A DNA stretch of 64,000 nt. Source: Thiococcus pfennigii. GTDB taxonomy: Bacteria; Pseudomonadota; Gammaproteobacteria; Chromatiales; Chromatiaceae. A program made the translations under genes and the position numbers. Of this stretch, positions 61,055-64,000 are shown in pieces. The notes under the pieces were generated by a model. It worked only from the letters and a program-made list of their open reading frames with translations, was not told the DNA's origin and made no database searches. Within the stretch, counting starts at the first letter, position 1. Every line of letters begins with the position of its first letter. The stretch lies in contig NZ_NRRW01000012.1 in assembly GCF_016583835.1 (NCBI RefSeq), positions 1 through 64,000 of the forward strand, written 5' to 3'.

Positions 61055-62386
61055 ATGGGGAAGAACATCGCCGTCGTCGGCGGCGGCATCGCCGGCCTGG
61101 CCACGGCCTGGCTGCTCAACGGCCAGCACCGTGTCACGCTGATCGAGCGCAACGGCTACATCGGCGGTCACGCCCATACGATCGAGGTCGACGAGGACGG
61201 CCGGCCGGTGCCGATCGACACCGGCTTCATCGTCTACAACGAGCCCAACTACCCGCTGCTCACCCGCCTCTTCGAGCGGCTCGGCGTCGCGACGCGGGTC
61301 ACCGACATGTCCTTCGCCGCCTCGATCGGCCCGTGGGACTTGGAGTACGCGACCGCAAGCCTCGGCACCCTCTTCGCGCAGCGGCGCAACCTGCTGAGCC
61401 CGACGTTCCTCGGGATGTGCCGCGACGTCCTGCGCTTCAACCAGCGCTGCCGGGCGCTGCTTGACGCCGATGGCTTCGGCGCCGCGACCCTCGGCGAGTT
61501 CCTCGAACGCGAACGGCTCGGCGAGGCCTTCCGCGACCACTATCTGCTCCCGGTCGCGGCCTCGATCTGGTCGTGCCCCAAGGCGAGCATCATGCAGTTC
61601 CCGGCCGCGAGCCTGGCCCGCTTCTACGCCAACCACGGCCTGCTGCGCCTGACCCGGCGCCCGCCGTGGAAGACGGTCGTCGGCGGCGCGCGGCAGTACA
61701 TCGAACGGCTGCGCGGGGAGCTGCCGGCGTCGGCCGTCATCACCGACGATGGTGCCGAGGCGGTCGTGCGCACCGAGCAGGGGGTGCAGGTCCACTTGGG
61801 CTCCGGACGCCAGCAGACCTTCGACGCCGTCGTGCTCGCCTGCCATGCCGACCAGGCCGTCCGCCTGATCGCGCACCCGAACGAGGCCGAGCGCCGCCTG
61901 CTCGGCGCCTTCAGCTATCAGCCGAACCAGGTCTTCGTGCACACGGACGAGTACCTGATGCCGCGCTCGCGCGAGATCTGGTCGTCCTGGAACCACCTGG
62001 CCCGCTATCGCGAGGACGGCGAGGCGGCGGTGTCGGTCACCTATTGGATGAACCGCCTCAGCGGGTTCGACAGCGAGCGGTCCTACTTCGTCAGCCTCAA
62101 CCCGTTCGCCGGCCCGCGCCCGGACCAGGTCATCGCCCGGATGGTCTACGATCACCCGGTCTTCGACCAGGCGGCGATCACCGCCCAGGCACGCCTCGGC
62201 GAGATCCAGGGCCGCGACCGGATCTGGTTCTGCGGCAGCTACTTCGGCCACGGCTACCACGAGGATGCGCTACGCTCGGCCGTCGCCGTCGCCGAGGGGC
62301 TCGGCGGGGAGGTTGCGCGCCTGGCCGGGCCGGTCGCGGCCCCGGGGGTGGCGCAAAACCCCGGACACGACGAGGCCCGCCCCTGA
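61055..62386 (+). CDS. FAD-dependent amine-oxidase-like oxidoreductase
   Basis: The 443-residue flavoprotein has the dinucleotide-binding VVGGGIAGLATAWLL at 7-21 and IERNGYIGGHAHTIEVDEDG next to it, then DTGFIVYNEPNYPLLTRLFE. It belongs to the NAD(P)-binding protein group normally encoded with a DUF1365 protein and a cyclopropane-fatty-acid synthase and thought to modify membrane lipids. Those partners are not present next to it here. The C-terminal IWFCGSYFGHGYHEDALRSA is family typical. Confidence 0.9.
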   Translation: MGKNIAVVGGGIAGLATAWLLNGQHRVTLIERNGYIGGHAHTIEVDEDGRPVPIDTGFIVYNEPNYPLLTRLFERLGVATRVTDMSFAASIGPWDLEYATASLGTLFAQRRNLLSPTFLGMCRDVLRFNQRCRALLDADGFGAATLGEFLERERLGEAFRDHYLLPVAASIWSCPKASIMQFPAASLARFYANHGLLRLTRRPPWKTVVGGARQYIERLRGELPASAVITDDGAEAVVRTEQGVQVHLGSGRQQTFDAVVLACHADQAVRLIAHPNEAERRLLGAFSYQPNQVFVHTDEYLMPRSREIWSSWNHLARYREDGEAAVSVTYWMNRLSGFDSERSYFVSLNPFAGPRPDQVIARMVYDHPVFDQAAITAQARLGEIQGRDRIWFCGSYFGHGYHEDALRSAVAVAEGLGGEVARLAGPVAAPGVAQNPGHDEARP

Positions 62387-62416
62387 GCGAGTCGGGGGCG
62401 GGCCAGGTTGCGGGGT

Positions 62417-62436
62417 GCGCGGCGGTGGCGCCGCGC
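62417..62436. terminator. Possible bidirectional hairpin terminator
   Basis: GCGCGGCG and CGCCGCGC form an 8-bp stem with loop GTGG between the convergent FAD oxidoreductase gene and the small minus-strand gene. There is no T-run, so termination is a guess based on position. A competing stem CGCGCGG/CCGCGCG overlaps it. Confidence 0.35.
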
Positions 62437-62439
62437 GGG

Positions 62440-62586
62440 CTAACCGCGCGGGCGCGAGCGACTGCGGGCGCGCTGTCCCGAGATCGGCACCGGCCGCAGC
62501 GCAGGACGGCGCTGCGCCTGGCGCTGCGCGCGCACCGTCACCGCAATGCCGGCGAGGGCGGCGAGAGAAGCGATCACTGTCGTCAT
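62440..62586 (-). CDS. Small putative membrane peptide
   Basis: A 48-residue frame starting MTTVIASLAALAGIAVTVRA, with one hydrophobic N-terminal helix and a strongly basic, Pro-containing tail. A strong ribosome-binding site (GGAGG, five bases of spacing before ATG) supports it. No family is recognised; it could be a small membrane protein or chance. Confidence 0.45.
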   Translation of the reverse strand: MTTVIASLAALAGIAVTVRAQRQAQRRPALRPVPISGQRARSRSRPRG

Positions 62587-62840
62587 GGCGGCCTCCAGTT
62601 CATCGGCATGGATGGATCGGCCGCCGAGCGCGGCCTTAGTTGGCAACATTGGTCCGCGACACGCGGAATTCCAGCGACGTCGAAGAGACCGAGGAAGGGG
62701 GTATCGGCCATGACCGAAGTCGTGGACCGCACCTTCGACACGCGTGCGAATGCTTGGCCAGCACGGCCGATGAAGCCGTGCCTCCCGAGGCGCCGCGACG
62801 CATGCGACTCGGTCTTTTCGCACCCTGACAGCGGCGAACG

Positions 62841-63272
62841 ATGCAAACCGGCTACCTGCTGATCGAGACCCGTCGAGACCGCCCGGGACAGGTCCGCCTC
62901 GACACGGCGCGACTGCCGCCACCGCATCCCGCCCCCCTCGGGCCCACCGGCGGTGGCCCGCGCCTACACTACGTCGCCCGCTTCACCGACATCGAGGCGG
63001 CGCCGATGCACGCCCACGAGGCGTTGCGCCGACACCTGCTCGATGGTGATGCCCGCGTCTACCGCACCGATCCGCTCACGGCGGTCGCCGCCGTCGAGAC
63101 GATCGCACTGCCCCACCAGCGTCTCTATCTCGATCCTGCACTCGACGCCGATCCGTGCCTCGCCGAGGCGATCGCCCGGCGCCAAGCGCGACAGCGTCGG
63201 CGCGAGCGGTTGTGGCAGGGTGTCGGTGTCGGCGCCCTCGTACTGCTGGCACTGCTCGCGATCGGCCTCTGA
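62841..63272 (+). CDS. Hypothetical protein with C-terminal membrane anchor
   Basis: Unrecognised protein of 143 residues. The soluble N-terminal part (about 1-115) includes GYLLIETRRDRPGQVRLDTA and the helical MHAHEALRRHLLDGDARVYR; a basic segment ARRQARQRRRERL precedes a single C-terminal hydrophobic helix (about 126-143), so it is tail-anchored in the inner membrane with the bulk in the cytoplasm. GGCGAACG lies before the ATG. No neighbour suggests a function. Confidence 0.65.
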   Translation: MQTGYLLIETRRDRPGQVRLDTARLPPPHPAPLGPTGGGPRLHYVARFTDIEAAPMHAHEALRRHLLDGDARVYRTDPLTAVAAVETIALPHQRLYLDPALDADPCLAEAIARRQARQRRRERLWQGVGVGALVLLALLAIGL

Positions 63273-63281
63273 GGCGGCACC

Positions 63282-64000
63282 TCACCCGGCCCGCAGACAG
63301 CTCACCCAGTGCCGCCCGCCGAGGCAGACCTCGGGCGGATCGGTTCGGCCGCAGACCGCCAGCGCCTCTGGGCAGCGCGGGTGGAAGCGACAGCCAGCCG
63401 GCGGTCGCGCCGGCGACGGCCGCTCGCCGGCGAGGCGGATCGCCGGGCGCCGCGCGGCCACCTCGACGACCGGCACGGCCGAGAGCAGGGCACGGGTATA
63501 GGGATGGCGGGGCCGATCGAGTACCTCGTCGACGGTGCCGCGCTCGACGATCCGCCCGAGGTACATGACGGCGACCTCGTCGGCCATCTGGGCGACGACC
63601 GACAGATCGTGGCTGATGAAGAGGTAGGCGATCGCCCGCTCGCGCTGGAGGCGGGCGAGGAGGCCCAGGATCTGAGCCTGGACCGAGACGTCGAGGGCGC
63701 TGGTGGGCTCGTCGCAGACGATCAGCCGCGGCTCGGGCGCCAACGCCCGGGCGATGCCGATCCGCTGGCGCTGGCCACCCGAGAACGCGTGCGGCCAGCG
63801 CCGCGCATCCTCGGCGGCCAGCCCGACCTGCTCCAGCAGCTCGGCGACCCGGCAGCGGGCGGCACGCCCAGAGGCCAGCCCCATCGTGCGCAGGCCCTCG
63901 CCGACGATGTCGCCGACCCGCAGCCGCGGATTCATCGCCCCGTAGGGGTCCTGAAAGACGATCTGGAGGTCCTTGCGCAGCGCCCGCAGCTCCCGCCCCC
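63282..64000 (-). CDS. Oligopeptide-type ABC transporter ATPase (partial)
   Basis: The gene runs off the right edge, so its N-terminus with Walker A is not seen. The visible 238 residues include the Q-loop IVFQDPYGAMNPRLRVG, signature FSGGQRQR, Walker B LIVCDEPTSALD and the H-loop ISHDLSV. The C-terminal extension ends with the Cys-containing oligopeptide-transporter domain (PAGCRFHPRCPEALAVCGRT and a final Cys), typical of OppF/DppF and OppD/DppD proteins, some of which bind an iron-sulfur cluster there. It would energise peptide or nickel import; the other subunits must lie outside the window. Confidence 0.9.
   Translation of the reverse strand, partial: GRELRALRKDLQIVFQDPYGAMNPRLRVGDIVGEGLRTMGLASGRAARCRVAELLEQVGLAAEDARRWPHAFSGGQRQRIGIARALAPEPRLIVCDEPTSALDVSVQAQILGLLARLQRERAIAYLFISHDLSVVAQMADEVAVMYLGRIVERGTVDEVLDRPRHPYTRALLSAVPVVEVAARRPAIRLAGERPSPARPPAGCRFHPRCPEALAVCGRTDPPEVCLGGRHWVSCLRAG

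Noticed and set aside
1-64000. tRNA or rRNA genes
   Set aside because: I looked for typical tRNA arms with a T-loop GGTTCGAATCC-like block and for rRNA conserved blocks on both strands and saw none; a covariance-model search would settle this.

Overview
The window is 64 kb of very GC-rich bacterial chromosome. The gene set points to a gammaproteobacterium: dapA-bamC lies divergent from gcvR-bcp, as in Escherichia coli, and an MFS gene precedes ssb. The DsrE-like and rhodanese sulfur genes, the amylosucrase and the many palindromic intergenic repeats would suit the Chromatiales (purple sulfur bacteria and relatives), but that placement is inference. I saw no rRNA, tRNA, CRISPR array, intact insertion sequence or prophage.

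Layout. Positions 1-3.9 kb hold a decayed alkaline phosphatase end, a Na+/Ca2+ exchanger, a methyltransferase and a TRIC-type channel. Positions 4.3-20.3 kb form a defence island. It begins with the four Wadjet genes jetA, jetB, jetC and jetD; jetA is separated from jetBCD by 2 kb holding a DUF433 antitoxin, a RAYT transposase relic and a ParE-type toxin-antitoxin pair flanked by direct repeats. Then come a large unknown lipoprotein, a primase-helicase fusion of the TOTE type translationally coupled to an ADP-ribosylglycohydrolase, a Phd/VapC pair and a likely hsdM relic.

Positions 20.4-37.1 kb are mostly envelope and metabolic genes: Slt-type lytic transglycosylase with a coupled small exported protein, a 57-bp tandem repeat array, a DUF58/transglutaminase pair, a flippase, two duplicated glycine-zipper proteins, amylosucrase, YajD-type HNH protein, a TrpD-like protein coupled to a Rieske ferredoxin, an OPT transporter and a bacteriohemerythrin. 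Positions 37.7-42.2 kb hold a Tat-exported serine hydrolase and a sulfur-related cluster (ArsR-rhodanese regulator behind a perfect operator-like palindrome, DsrE-like protein, a cysteine desulfurase with an internal deletion, an unknown protein) that ends in two truncated genes meeting head to head.

Positions 42.4-64 kb are housekeeping-like: Atm1-type ABC exporter, a catalytically dead S24 protein, bamC, dapA, gcvR, bcp, a PhoH-family protein, dsbA, a three-domain QueD-like protein with queC, rmlD, ssb with an MFS transporter, a glycosyltransferase-like gene, NnrU, an alkaline-phosphatase superfamily enzyme, a lipocalin, an FAD oxidoreductase and an oligopeptide-type ABC ATPase cut by the window edge.

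Nearly every long gap is filled by dispersed hairpin repeats. At least five families recur, often as inverted pairs and sometimes nested inside each other. With the RAYT relic this indicates long REP-type repeat activity. The best candidates for new biology are the primase-helicase/ADP-ribosylglycohydrolase operon, the unknown lipoprotein between it and Wadjet, and the sulfur-related cluster.
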